NCBI GenBank assembly: GCA_013397935.1
Contig: VZRN01004247.1
Location: 671,204-735,203 of the forward strand
Length of the DNA: 64,000 bases
From: Dasyornis broadbenti
Taxonomy: Eukaryota > Chordata > Aves > Passeriformes > Dasyornithidae
Reading direction: 5' to 3'
Part shown: positions 23,935 to 38,300 of the stretch, piece by piece
How positions within the stretch are numbered: the stretch's first letter is position 1
Layout of the letters: each line of letters starts with the position of its first letter
Made by a program: the position numbers and the translations under genes
The notes under the pieces: generated by a model
What the model saw: only the letters and a program-made list of their open reading frames with translations
Told to the model about the DNA's origin: nothing
Databases searched by the model: none

Positions 23935-24539
23935 AGCTGCTTTGAGGAAGGGGAAGAGAAACACCCAATGGCAGTATTGGCTCTGCACCTTCTTGGAGTG
24001 ACTGCTCCTATGGCCCCAGCAAGGAGGGTATGATAAGCTGCTAGGCTTGGAAACCTGTCTCTTGCTGGGTACAGTATCAGATGCCTAGGAGACCTGAACT
24101 AGATTTCCATTGTGCTGAGATGTGGAATGGTTCAGGCAGCTCTAATACCTGCTGGACATGTCTGTGGTGTCCCAGACTAATGGGAACCTTGCATACATCA
24201 AGACTCAGTACCCCAGAAAAGGCAGGTTCATTACATTGTTCAAAATGACCAGTTTTCTGGTTGAAGCTGACACACTTTTAGAGTTCTGATGCAGCATAGT
24301 AAATGTGAGGGACTTTTGAAATCAGCCTGTGTTTTGGCTGATTTACAGGTGTGGCAAAGGGTAGGGCAGGAGCAGTCACAGGCAACTGCACTGTGGTCAG
24401 GCATGGGGTGCAGAGTTGAGACTTGGGTTTCTCCTCTGATTCTGTTTGCCCAAATAGATAAAATTCACTTGGCTGTGAAAAAGCAGCACTCTTTCTTAAA
24501 GGCCCTTTACTGGGAGTACTGTTGAGAAGGTATTTCCTA

Positions 24540-24545
24540 AATAAA
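24540..24545 (+). terminator. Proximal RHOV poly(A) signal AATAAA
   Basis: Canonical hexamer 606 bases after the RHOV stop codon. The downstream sequence is not strongly GT-rich, so use is uncertain. Confidence 0.5.
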
Positions 24546-26323
24546 GGCCATTAGCAGGCTGAAGAGAAAATGCACTGGGAGCTACAGTAATACTTTGAGC
24601 ACAACCTTCTCTGAGAGGACTCTCTAGTGCACTGGGTGCCAGTGTTATAGTCCTATCCTAAGAGGTAGTTGTAGACTTGGGGACCAGCTTTGAAAGGCCT
24701 TTTGTGTGTGTGGCATTTTGAAAGAAAGAACAGGTGAGGAACAGTGAAGAGTGGTTCTGTCTAGCAGAGACAAAATTGTGTCAGTAAAGGGTTTATAACA
24801 CCACGAAGGGGTCGATGCAGATGAAGACCTCTTGCAGATAATGAAAGGAGAGAAGGAAGAAATTAGAAAGGAAAAAGATGGAATGACGAAAGGTAGATGG
24901 TGAAGGAAAGAAGAATGAATGTTGTTAAATGAAAGTTGTGATTCTACTTAGATGAGATGCTAATATGCAGGGAAACTTCTTGGGACCTGAAAAATTTGCT
25001 AGTGATACAAATTTCAAAGTAATATTGTCCATATATTCAGTTCTGAGTCAAAAGCAGGGGGTTACAGTGAGAGAGAGTTCTTCTTCATTAGTAAAATCCT
25101 CTGTTTCAGATCTACACAGAAGAATGGAATTTAGCTTGTACTGTTGTTTCTGTGGCTGCAGAACAGGAACTGAGGACTCAGGGCTTCTTTCTGTTATGCT
25201 TCTCTATCTTAAAAGTCACTGCTTGATCTGCTGAAATCAAAAGCAAAGGAAATCCATGAAGTTTATGCCTGAGAAACTCATTCCTTATGTTTCATTCCCT
25301 TCCCCTCTCACCTGTTTCTCAGGGATTTAATATTCTGAAGAGTCTATTCACATTTTATTGTATTTTATTACAGAACTTGCATCAATTTCTAAACCTTCTT
25401 TTGCAGAGACATTTCATTTTGCTTTGTGTAGCAGAGAGCGTGACAGGTTTGTCAAGCAATGCTTTCAGTACTCAGGGGGTTCTCTGCGTCTGGCCATGGC
25501 ACATCACTTTGGGGACACTCTGGAGCAATGTGACCGAAAGAGAAATAGCTGTGGATGGTTTGCCCTAGACCGAAAGCAAGCATATGTGAGCTAGTGAGCC
25601 TGTAGCATGACAAATGCAAGTAAAGCACTCAGGCTCCAAACAAATGCCTGAAAACACAGGCAATCTCTCACAGCCGTCTGGTTCTGTAGTGCAACTTGTG
25701 TAGTCCCCAGGATGTGAGACAAGACTGCTGTCTCCCTGGGCAGTATCTCAGGATAAAAGAGGTGGAGAAGTCTTCCTGTGAAGGGAAGTCGCCTACAGCC
25801 CTGGAGCTGTTTCTAGGGTTAGGCTCAGAGAACTGAAAAGAATGGAGTAGCAAAATGAGCTGACTGTTGAAAGGACTCCTCCAACTGAAATGGCATTTGA
25901 GTCCAGTAAGGAGTCCTAAGAGAGGGTGAACACAGAGGCAGTAGCTCGAAGTGACATGTCTGACATGGGTCTAGGTAGGACACCACTTTCTGAACAAAGC
26001 TCTCACCTAGTGATACATCCCTGTGTGTATTTCCTACCTGTACAGGCACCTTTGCTATATCACTAATTCAGTTTGTCTGTTGGGTCATTACACATTTCTT
26101 TAGCCTGTGAGACCAAGGGCTGTGGTGTGACCTGCCAAAGAGCATGCCATATCCCTATGGAGCAACAAATCCACAGGTGGAAAGAACACCAGCCTCCTTC
26201 CTGCTGAGGAGAGCAAGGGTTGTCCTGCAGTAGCATGGTATGAAAAAGGGAGTATTTCATTCTGGAAAAAAAACCGTACTGAGAGCTACTTTCTTCCTAT
26301 GTGATTGTTCTAAAATTTGCTCA

Positions 26324-26329
26324 AATAAA
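26324..26329 (+). terminator. Distal RHOV poly(A) signal AATAAA
   Basis: Canonical hexamer about 2.4 kb after the stop, followed within 25 bases by a GT-rich stretch. It is the better-formed site of the two. Confidence 0.55.
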
Positions 26330-26349
26330 TATTTTTAATGTTCACAATT

Positions 26350-29300
26350 TGTGTTTGTAATTTTGTCAGTGCAAATTAAGTTGGGCTTTAACATGGAGAA
26401 GGAGTTACTCCATTTTACTAACAATAAGCATAAGAGCACTTCTCACTCCCTGTCCTAATCCCCACTAACAATGATAAAAACCCCCTCATAGCTGAAACTT
26501 TCCAAGTTCCTTCTGTTACCTCAGTTAATCTTTCTCTACTTCAGCAGTCACTCAGTTTGGAGGGTGCTGAGGGGGGTGGAACAGCAAACCTCCAAGACTT
26601 TCAATGCCTCTCCCCAGAAGGCTCCATCCAGGGACCAGCCAGGAGGCCCTCCCAGCACTCAGTGAGCCAAGCCCATGTAGGACTCGCATTTGGAGCCTTA
26701 ACAGCAGCATGCTGCTCTGTCATTAGGCTGATGGGTAATTTAGCAACCAGCTTTACTTACCTTAGTAGTTAAACACTGCTCAAGTGCTGAAAAATTTTGC
26801 CTGTGCCACATAGGATACAAAGGCTCTATCCAAGATAGGGCAAAAAGGGTGAGTCCTGTGAGCTATCTTTAACATTATGGATAGGTCAGGGCTCCTGTCT
26901 GTCCAGATCTGGGGCCCCATAGCTGCTCCAGAGTCAGAGGGCTGGAAAGTGAGGCTCTTGAGGGAGGAGTGTTGTGGTTCAGCAGAGAGCCAGGAAACAA
27001 AATGGACAAAGAAACAGTGTAGCAGAGGTAATAAGCAAACGGGATTCAGAAATTGGAAGGTAATAGGAAAATTGTACTGATAAAACTTGATTTGGGAACT
27101 TGTGTTTTGGGTGAGGAGGTTGTTGGGGCTATTTGGGTTTGTTTGGGTTTTTTTGCGGGGGAGGAAGCATGATTGTTTACCAAGCTGTAATCACACTGTC
27201 CTCCTGCAGTCTGCTGTTTACTAGATGTAAAGTAACCTGTGGGAATATTTGGAGCTGGCTTGCAGCTTTGTGGCTCCCTGGCACTATATCTTACAGAAGA
27301 ACCTGTGAATGGAAATAGCAGCAAAGTGTGAATTAACTTTACAGGGAGTGAGTCATTCCACTGAGCCATATCCTGTCATATGCACAATAAGCACTCTAAA
27401 GCTCCCTGAAGTCTGTGAACAAAGCTGAACTCCTGGGTGTGGGGGTGAATCTATCTCGTTAAATGGGGTGTCCTACCAAAGACACCTGAGTTGTCTTTAA
27501 AGCCTTGTTCTCATCCTCTCTATGGTGCAGTTCTGGGCCTATGCTATTACCTGGCTTTAGCAGAGTCTGGGCTTGTTTCTGCCTTGCAGTGCTGCTTGAC
27601 CAACCTGTATTTTCAGATGCTGCTGAGAACACAGAGGAGTTCCTGGGAGACTGTTGCTAACACAAACCACCCCACCAGGTTGGGTGAAGCTAGCCCAGAC
27701 CATTACCAGGGCAGCACAATTCTTCACAAACGCTGCTGACTTTCCTGCCAGGAAGGATCCTTATGATTAATTGATCTGACTTGCTCCATAACACAAAACT
27801 CAGCATCAAATGCTAAAGGGACCAACATTCCTCAGGATAGAAACTCTCTAGTACCTTCTTTCTTGCTCAGGACTCTGACTTGGATCCTGGATAGCAGACT
27901 CCTTTATAGTCCTTGCATCCAGCAGAGTAACTGATCAGGGCTTCCCACCTGAATAGGTAACAGTACAAGTACTTCAGTACAAGTACACAGCATGTTGTAT
28001 AAATCCACGTCAAGCCAGTGTGCTTGCTGCCACTCTCAGCTGCCATCTCCAAAGGACCTGAGCTTGGATGTCAGCATCAGTAGGGATACAGTATAGAAAG
28101 GACCCTTTAGTTTCCCTTTTCTGTAGGTATCGCAACCTAAATGGACTTAACTGTGCCAAAAAGGTTTCCAGCTAGCAACACTTTCCTCAGCTTCCACTGA
28201 ACCCTGACTGGGAATTAATATCCAAAATAATAACAAGTTCCATCTGACTCAGCACATCCTCCTTCCAGCACCAGAAGGGCAAGTCTGAAAGTCCTTCTGG
28301 AGATCTTTATGCCCCGCAGGTTACAACCTATTTACCTTGAAGGGACAAGCTGGACTATTACCAGGTCAGGCGCTGACAGGAGTCCACAGAAGGAACCCTG
28401 CTGAAATGCAATTACCTTGGAATGGCATCCTCTCCCCACTTCCTGAGAGGGGTGTGATTGCATTAACAACCTTATCACTTTCTTAACACTCCCTAATTTA
28501 ATCCTCAAGTGCTAACTGACTTTTTCCTTCAGATTACTCCAAGTTTAACATTACTTAACAATTAGGCCCAGATTGAAAGCAGAGTCTGGTTTGACTTTTC
28601 TCAGCTGTAGTGGCAGCTAAGTAATCTGCGTCAACTTTGCTCTTAATGCCTTCCTGCCCCTAATTAGGGCTAGATTGGTCCTTTCCCATGGTCCATTCTG
28701 CAGTTTCTCAAAGAGTAGTATGGGAACAGCAGAGGCACTGCTTAAACAGATGCTGTCACCACAACGAATGCTTGTCCTTTCACAGCCTGTGTGTTAATTG
28801 AACTGGTGCTCTTCCATCCTGCTGAGAGTCCTCTTTGCCCCGGATGCTGTCCTTGGCTGTGTGGTCTACTTATACATCTTGGGTCTGTTATACATCATTG
28901 CCTCTCTTCGAGCTGTAGTAAATCACTCTGTAGTGAGCCTGGGACATAAAGCATTTGTATAAAGAAACCACTTGAACTTTACAAGATAGCTCTAAGACTG
29001 TCCTTCCTGTACTGGAGAATGCTGGTTGAGACCCAGCACTTAGTCTGCATTTGCTCCCAGAAAAGGAATCAAAGGGCTCACCCAGCTGGCACCTGGGCCT
29101 CCTGGAAGCTGCTTACTCATGCCTCTGCAGAGTCCAGCCCTGGGCTCTCTGTTCCCACCGTATAAAATACAGCATTGTACTTGCAAAGACCTATTGCACA
29201 AGAGAGCAGGGTAGGTCTCAACATATCCCTGAGACAGGTTCCCTCTGCTGCAGCCCCACGTGATCCTCGTTCCCAGGGTGACACCATGCCCTTTCCAGCT

Positions 29301-32300
29301 CCCAGACTGAGCTGCTCGGCATCCAAACTTGCAGGACTTGTTCTGGAGGAGCAGGAGGAGATGTAGGTCCCATCCTCCCCCTCCAACCCCTTACCCCAGC
29401 ACTACCCCTAGGGCAGTGTTGTGAACTGAAATACTCTGGTTTCTGCTGCTGTGGAGGAACATCAGGTGCAAAGAAATTTGGCTCGGGGACAAGTTTCACC
29501 ACAAGTCACTGAGCCAGGCTTTTCTTTCCCATGAGATAATCTTGGGCGGGGCAGACAATCTCTTAAAATTAAAATACAACGAAAATACACGGGCTTCCCA
29601 GGGTCTAGGGTAAAGCTCTCTTTCCTTGTTTTCTCAGAAAGTGAGCCAGGCACTGCTCAAATCTTCCCCAGGCTCTCGGCGCAGAAGGAAGAATTGCAGT
29701 AGCAGCCCCAGAGCCAGGCCTGTTGCCTGCTACTTCTTCAGCTCCCAGCTGGCAACAGGAGCCCACCCATGGGACCTGGCTCTGCTGGTTGTGAGGGTGG
29801 AAGAGCTCCTGTGGAAGAGAGCACATCTTAGGGAAGGAAGCACAGACAGCAAAGCCCCCTTCCTGTGGCTGCGCTGCCATCATTCTTCTGATGGTGGAAT
29901 TTGTTGGTGGGGACAGCATTGGTAATTCCCAAGCAGTTACCTACATGTGAATGCTTGTGCTGGTGGTGCCATCACTAATGTTAAACTTTGTGGGGAGCTC
30001 AGGGCACTGAAGTCATGGGCTTGCCCCTTCCTCCACCATCCCCATAAGCATCTCGCCTTGCCACTGGGCTTAACACTCTGCTTCTCCAGGTAAATGCCTG
30101 GTTACATAGCTAAGTGGCAGCAGGGACACAGGGGTCTAGCTGGAATCTGCCAAGGATCTGCCTGGGTTCTCACTTGGAGTGAGAGTCAACACCTCAGCCC
30201 TACAGACTTGAGATGCTTTCTCATCCAAAAGGGAAAGTCAGCATCACGTGCTGAAGGAAAGCTCATCCTGGGAGGATTCAGTTTTCCCGTCAGAGGCTGC
30301 ATCCCTGCAGGGCTGGATGGGAGAGAGGCTGGGAAAATGCTGCCCAAGCAGTGCAAATGGTTTTCGGATGGAATTGCAGAGCCGTAGCTGCTCTCCTGCA
30401 GGGAGCCCTTTGCTGGGCTGCATGCCTGGGAAGCGGTGTGTGCCTGGGGACAGTTGGTGCCTGCCGTGGCCAGAGCCGCTGGGATGGCTCTCCACAGCGC
30501 TGAGGCAGGAAGAGCACCCAGCCACGGGCAGAGCTTCAGAAACAGCACATTCATCTTCCCTGCCAGTAAGCCAGGGAACGCCCGGGGCAGACTGATGACG
30601 CACAGCACACCTGAGATCATTTTCATGGGAATAGACCCGTGAGAGACAGAGAGAGGAAGAGTCAGGGAAACTCTCCCAGCACTTCAGTCAGTGTCAGCAT
30701 TCACGGGGCAGATTTCACAAGATAAACAAAAGCCTTTAATAACCGCACTGGAGGGAGACTTTGAAACCCTGTGAAACCTCTGCGAGGAACGGAGAGCAGC
30801 AGGCTTCTCATGAAGAGCCAGTGTCACCAGCCAGCCGGAGACTTGGCGGGTGAGGAGAAAAAAAGGCTTGCAAAACCCAAACCATAAAGATCCAAGTGTG
30901 GGTACCCAGGCTGTACTCCCAGCTGTGGATATTTGTACACATGATGCTATATATAGCACAGGAATTTTCATTCCACTTGCTAAGGGGTTTAAATAACATG
31001 GAGCAGACGAAAGATGTCAGCCACCCTGGAATATTATCTGGGCAGCAGTGTAGAATTTGAAGGGAGGGTAGGAGAGGATATCTAACGTTGTGATATCTTC
31101 TACAGGATGATTTGGCTTTTTTCCTGTAAGCTAAACAGATTTATGGAATAATAAATTATTAGCATCTAACAGTAAAGTCTTACATGTGCACGACTCCTGT
31201 CAAAGGATGCTAAACTCTGTGCTAATAAATAAAATATAACCATACCTTGGGATGAAGAGGACTTCCTGCAGTGCCTGCCTGCCTTGCGAGTACCAGTAAT
31301 AGCAGTATCCTACCTTTACCTGCAGTGCACATATTCACCATCTCCAAAGATCTTTTTTTAGATGATAAAGACACTGCATAAGTGTTGAGAGAGAAGGTAA
31401 GTCTAAATAAAATTTAGGTCATCAGAAAACTGGAAATGCTAACCCAGGCTTTTACATCATTTCCCTGTGTGGTTTTGGGTGAATTACTTTCCCTTTTCCA
31501 TTTGCAAAACGGAGTTCCTTCCCCTTCATGAGGATGCCATAGCAGGGGGAGGGTTATTGCCAGGAACATCACCATGCTTCTTCTCATGGTCCTCCAAACA
31601 GGACAAAAGTCCTGAAATGTGTCCAGACACCAGTCTCCACTATTGCCTTCTGCGAGTTTTCAGAAAGAACTGGAAAACTAAACTCTCTCGGTTATAGCTC
31701 CAGCTCTGAGGTTCAGGTAATTAAGGGAGAAACAGAGTATTCATTGTGAGCAAATGTTTCCAAACTTTAGTGCTGTTGAAGGAAACATGAATCCTACCGT
31801 CTGCAAAGTTAGCAGATCAATAAAGGGAAGCTCTATACCTATTGCTACTTAAATGGTACCTATGCCACCTTGATGTTGTGGGGGGAGAGGAGGAAGACTG
31901 AAACATGGTGTCCCCAAAGAACAATAAAGAGACGGATCCAAAAGAAGAATGTGGGACATTCATGACTGTTCTGCTGCTTCCACCCAATGCCTGTAGCACA
32001 GGCAGAACGATCTGAGAGCATAGCCACAGCCCAGGTGGATGAGAGGGCACCACGCAGGAAATCTGGGAGCCCAGCAGCAGCAGGAACTGTTCCCAAACAA
32101 GACTCTGAACTAGCTTTAATTATGGGTGGAGAAACAGCATCCTACTCTGAGCCTATCATTTTTAGGATGGGCAGAGGAGGAAGAGGCGTTCTGACTATTG
32201 AGACACCTCTGCAGACTTTAGTAGACAAGAGCAGCTGACAAGCAGCACAGGCTTCCAAGAAGGCCAGGTCTCTGGGTAAGCAGCTGCTGGCCCAGGCAAT

Positions 32301-35300
32301 CATGTCTGAACCCACGCTGAAGTCTGTGCTGCTGTCATGATACTCAATATGGGTGGATGAAGTGAACCCACCACCACCAAGCTCACACCATGCCTCCTAA
32401 CTGAGGTGCAGCCAGATTCTCAGGTGCAAAAAGACACATCCAAGGGGTACAAAAGCCTCTTATTGCCACTTGCTGTCAGGCATGGCTTGGACCGTTTCTC
32501 TCTCTCTTTTCCAGAGGTGAGATCAGAGTGGGGCTGCTGAGCACCCAGGATGTTCATCAAGAGGCAACAGCATACTCTGGGCTACAGCCTTCTTCCCGCC
32601 TCATCCAGATAAATAGCCAGTAAAGACGTAGTTTTTCTTCTGCTAAATATCAGTGCTGACTTCACTGATGCTGCCCTTCCATGTGTTATTGGCATCCACT
32701 GGAAATCTCTGGCTACACTTGTGGTGTAAATAATCACAGCCTCCGAGCAAGAAGGGGTGAGGGGGCAGCACAAGCATTTAAAAGTTACAAATGGGATTCT
32801 ACAGCAATCCCAGGCTGCTCTGCCCTAAACTCCTTTCTATACATCAAGGATCATAAAAGAGTAGGAAGAGACCAAGTCCTGCTCTCAACCCTTCATTCTA
32901 GAGCATGGTTTTATTGGTAATTAAAAACTACATCTCAGCTTAATTTTCTTCCCACACTTGGCTGTACTCTATCTTACCCCCATCTCAAAGAGGCATGTCA
33001 GTCCTTTCATATCCTCACTGGAGTTCACAGAGGTTTGCCAGCATTAATCAGAGGCAATTACCTTTGCCTCTTTAGGTAGGGATATCAGACCTGAGCCTAG
33101 GGTGACTCATTGGAAGATAGCTTCCCCCTGCAAGGTTCTTCCAGACATCTCCTTTGACTGGAGACCTCAGCTGTTGCCTTTGGTCATCCTACTCATGGGA
33201 AACTCTCCTGGCAGGGAGCAAGCCCCAACTACTACACAGCTTCATGTACTCTGCATACCTGTCTTTTCATCTCACTCAGTGGAACTGATAAAAGGGTTAC
33301 AGGCTGGTGCTAGCCAGGAATGAGCTAACCAACATTCTCATATTTTGATAGATTATCTTTTTTTCCAATAGATTTTTGTGTGGAACAGTCCCATTTTGGT
33401 GACAACCCACTGCAACGCAACCAGGGCTGCTGGACCACAGGCCTGTTCTCAGCAGGGAGTGTTTATGAACCTTGGAGAAATTCAGTCACACTGACTACTC
33501 CTGATTTGGTCATCTCCAGGATTCCTGCCTTCCTGCTGAGAAGACACAAGTTGCACCTGCAGCCTTTGCAGCTCTGACAGCATAAGAGTCTGGCTGGAAG
33601 GATATCCCTTTCAAGATCCCTTGTGTCTGTGGGAAAAGAGATCTCTGAGAGGTGAACACACAGTACTGCTTATTTTATCTGTGAGAGAAAGTACTCATGG
33701 TTTCCTAAAGGAGAAGTTTCTGTCCTACAGAAATCCTGTGGTTCAAGGTAGGTCATGACAAAAATCTGCATTGGAATATTTGCCAGAAAGATTCCAAAGC
33801 AGTATAAATATATGCCCCAGAGAAGAAATGGAGCTCCAACAAGCTGTAGCACTTGGAAGAAAAGCGAAAATTAATCTTATGCACAATATGAAGTAGATAC
33901 TATGTTACTATTACTAACTAATCCATGATTTTGTTATTCAGCCCAAACTATCAACACACACTCTTGAATGTTGGCTGTAGGCATCCTTCCCACTGAAGTT
34001 CGTGACAACCTCGCAGAGATCCTGACTGTGAATAAACACTCAGGTGGCCTTCACCCACCAACCTGCCTGTACCTCCAGAGCTCCAAGCAAGCATTTGCTG
34101 AAGAGCAAAATAAGTCTGGTGGTTTAAAATGGCACTTCCATCACAGCTTCCAGCACAACCTTTCTGGCTGGTCAGGGAGCAGAGCATCACACCTGCCATG
34201 CTATGAAATGAGGTTGGAAAAATACGAGTATTAGGGGCCTGTTGGGATAGTTCCGTGAGGATCACTGCCCTTTTATTTCTTCCCTTCCCCTCCAGGCAGT
34301 CCATCATCTAGGAGAGAATTCTGCTCTTCTGCAGTAACATGGATTCACTGTCTGTAGCTCTGGCTGCTGTGCAAATACACTGCTTTGGTGTTCTAGGTTC
34401 AAGAAGGAAAAATGAGCAGGAAAGAAAGCAACTGATGAAAATAAACCACATCCCAGTGGATGTGGAAAGACACCAAGGGACAATTTACTTTTGTGTAGAA
34501 AGCTCAGAGTTCTCAGAAACCCAGGGAACTGGAAAAAGGCCTGCCTTTCACAAGGGAAAGCACCTTGGAGGGACTCACTCCATATGTGGGGTGCTGCCCA
34601 GAGTCCTGCCTCAGCACTGGTGAGTGAGCAGGGCATGAACGCTTTACACAAAGCATTCCCCTGCAAAATAAATACTCCTCTGGGTGTAAGGAAGCTGTCC
34701 AGTCATAATATGCATGGCTGATTGCAGAGTTGCACAAGAAAAAGCTGGTTCTGACGTAGGCGAGAGCAGCTCTGTGAGCACCCTGAGAAGACAGGGTCTG
34801 GCTGGGCAGCTGCTCACATCCCACAGTTTTCCAGATGCTGCTGAATACAGACTTACTTTCAAAGACAGAACCTCAACTCAGTGAGCAGAGAGGAAAAACG
34901 GACACGAGGAAAAAATGTAAATGTCTTCTGCATGCTACTTAATGACACACACAGATATGCTCCACTGCTGGCAGTGAAGGCAAAACAAATGAGCTGTCAC
35001 TTCCATCTCAGGCACTGCTGGTGACAGGGAAATCCTTTGATAATAGGGACAGATTTGCAGTGAGAACACTTTTTTAATTGGCACTTCCCTTTTTACTAAA
35101 ACCTTGTTTTTATCTACCTGGCCAGCATGTATATCCCTGGCTTCTGTTCTTAAAAGGTGGACAGTAGCCTCCTTACGAGTAGGAATTACTTATATGCTGT
35201 GAAGAGGACAGGGACATGAAAAGCAGGCTTCTCTGATAGTGCAAGCCTTTCCATCACAGCAAAACACTGAGGTGCATAACAGGCTACAAAACTGTTTTGG

Positions 35301-38300
35301 TGCCCCTCGTTCCTTTGCATAAAAGCCTTTGAACCAGAGTTAGTAATTATGGGAGCCGCACTGTGCGCAGCTCCTCAGCTGCTGATATGTTTATCAGTGG
35401 AGCATCAATCTGACTTGCTTCCAGAAGGCTTAGATGGCATGGGGTCATGCTTACATCAGCTAATAAACTCTGCAGAGCTGGGCTGATCTCTTTCTTTTGT
35501 ATCTGTGAAGCAGACAGCATCAATGGAGTCCCCATCCCTTATGTGAATAGCTGCCTCAACTCAGCAATGAGAACCTGCAAGGCTTTAAGGCCTGGGGAAT
35601 GGAGAGGCATTTCAAAGGGGCAGGGGTGCTTCCTGAGAGTTTTGGGAGGTTGAAAGCAAGGGACTTTTAAGCTAAATGAGCAAACAGGTCTTGCTATGCT
35701 AAAATATATTTTGTCATGGAAACACAGAGGTTTGCTTTCCTCTCACCCTGTCTAAACTTCGGCTGAATATAGCTGGCAAACAAGTGATTTAGAAAGAGTC
35801 CCTGGCCATGGCAGGATCTTCTTTGATATTTACCCTTGATATTTCCCTGGGAGGAACAGGGGTGCTTGGACAGCAGGGGAGTCCCTCTGGTTTGTCCTAG
35901 GGTAGATCAGCAGTCTTAGATTTAGACACTCCAAGGATTTCTGAAATTTCTCTTATTTTGTGAGATTCACTGCTAATCCTATGGAGCTAGGAGAACCAGT
36001 GCTCTAACCATCACATATTGCAGTTTAGGACAAACTGCAAGAAGCTGAGACATAGACGCTGGCAAGTCTCTTCATGAGATTCTCACCTTGTCCATGCTAG
36101 GGGTGGAAAAGAAGCTTTTTAAACAAAAGCTTTTTGGACACAAATTAAGTAGGTGTGAGCTGGACAAAATTCAAGACAGGCTAGAAAGCACATTTTTATT
36201 CATCACAGAACCTGGAGATTCTGGACAGGTTTTCAGATAGGACACTGTAAGAACAACCCCTTCCCTTGGAGACTGAGCATGTCTTGTTTGTGAAAACTAC
36301 TAGATGACAAAGCTGTCTAAAATAAAAGGTAAGTGGACATGAGTCAGGAGGCCCTTTCCAGCCCTGCATTCAAAAGCAGTTTCAAAGGACTGCCATGCCT
36401 CACAATTACAATCACACTGGGGGTGGCTCCTGAGCTTTGCCCAGCTCCACAACACTCATCTCTATGAGAAATTTGGACCATACTATGTGCAACATGTATT
36501 ACTCCACTCTAATCGCAGCACAAACAAGCATAAACTTGGTTAGGAACCAAATATTGTTTGTCTCATTGCTTTCAGTAGGCACTTTTAAGATGCACCATGC
36601 ATTATCTTTTCCCTTGTAACAGTGTCCTTAAGTAGGGAGCCTGGACTCCCAACCATCACTTTTTTCCAGGGGCAACTGAGCAGAGAGCTGATTTCTTTAC
36701 TGCTTCAGCTAGGACAAGGACTTTACCCCCACACAGGTTTGAACTCACAAAAATCGACTCAAGACACCAGGAGCACAACATTTCAGCAGACAGCCTCAAA
36801 CACATGTCACAGAAGCAGCAGTCCGATCACAACAAGATGGCAAGCCAAGCTCTAAATGTTTCAAGGAGCAGTTGTTTTGTCCTCTGCTCTAAGACGATGA
36901 AATACACTCTGGAGAGGACAGTTTGGTTCATATTTGCTGAAAAACACATTAAGCTGGGTGAGAATACAGCTAGGTCATTTTTACCTTCACACAATTGCTG
37001 GGCATCACCCACAGATAGGAGCTGGAGTGTGTGTCCAGTGTGGATATACTGGGGTGAACATTTCCTTATTTTGAATTTCACTGTTTACTCAACTGAAATT
37101 GGCTTTCTTCAAATCAGATGTGCTCTTTTTTTACACACAGGTGTATTTTCATTCATTAGAGTTCCAATGGAGCTTTCTGCAAAGTTTGCATATGTCCCAA
37201 CCAGACTGCTATTGACATGTTTTGAACAGTGCCAAAAATGTTCTTAGTGGTTCAACCTGGAAAAATTTATTACCCCTTCCTTTCCTGACACCATTACATC
37301 TGGTGCAGAAAGTTTACAGTGTCCAGGAACACCCAGAGAGACATGGTGCTTCTGCAACTGGAGAAAGATGCTATCTCCTGCTTGATGCTATGATATTTGG
37401 ATTGTGCCACCATGGTCTGTTGGCTCCAGACATCCTGCAATGCATATCAGAAATCTCTGGGGAAAAAACCAAAAAGACAGGAAAGAAGGGTGTGCTGAGA
37501 GTCAAAAAAATGTAGAGTTTACGGGAAAGTGAGCTGGAGAGGGACAAAGGAGAAATAGGAAGTTAAGACTTTGAACAAGCCTGGTCATGCCTCAGGTACC
37601 GGTTCTACCTGTCTGCTGCCTGACCACAGCCCAGTCTGCCCAGTGACTGCAGTGGGAACTGGGGTGCTGAGCAGCACTGAGCACAGTTTCTTTGCTGGTG
37701 GTGTTCCTGTGGAGGAAAGGTGGCTGAGACACATTGCAATGAATGTGTCAGTCAGTCGGCAGCCCTTGTCCCAGGTTCGTGTGCAGGAACCAGAAGTGGC
37801 TCTGGAGAGGAAACACTGACCCACATGTGACATCTCCATTGCAGGACTTGGGAAGCAAATGGATAGTGACAGAGGAGGATTCGGTGATCTCTGCAGCCCA
37901 CCTCGAGGTGCATCTGCTTGCTGGAAGGAATGGCAGAAGAGGCCCTGGCTACAGGACCAGGTATATCCACATGTCATTGCAGCTTAATGTGATCCCCTCT
38001 TTATAGGAGAGAAATGACCCTCCCTATCCAGAATATTTGCCTTTCTCCTACCTTACAAACAATCTGACCAAGCTCTAAGCTTGGTAAGAAGAGGCAGCAC
38101 TCAAATAAAACAGCAAACAGATGGGCACACAAGTCCTTCTCCATTTTGAAACAGAAACAGCATACTCCAAAGCCAATTATAAACTGAGATTAACAGTTCT
38201 GGATTTCATTAATTACTTATCAATTAGGCCATCTCAGAAGGAAAGCTCATTAGGGAGCTATGAAGTAGGAAGGGCATTAGGTGGACAGAGTCAGGAAAGA

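Larger units (their letters stand above)
23935..26345 (+). other. RHOV: RHOV 3' untranslated region (maximum extent)
   Basis: Two AATAAA signals follow the stop: 24540-24545 and 26324-26329. The second is followed by T/G-rich sequence (ttgtgtttgtaattttg), typical of an efficient cleavage site; the first lacks so clear a downstream element. The 3' UTR is therefore about 0.6 kb or about 2.4 kb, possibly both. A GA-rich stretch lies at 24839-24935. Confidence 0.5.

Noticed and set aside
29602..30642. Cluster of overlapping open frames on both strands between RHOV and SPINT1
   Set aside because: Local GC enrichment lengthens open frames in all frames. No domain, signal peptide, consistent splice pair or repeat-free homology was recognised.
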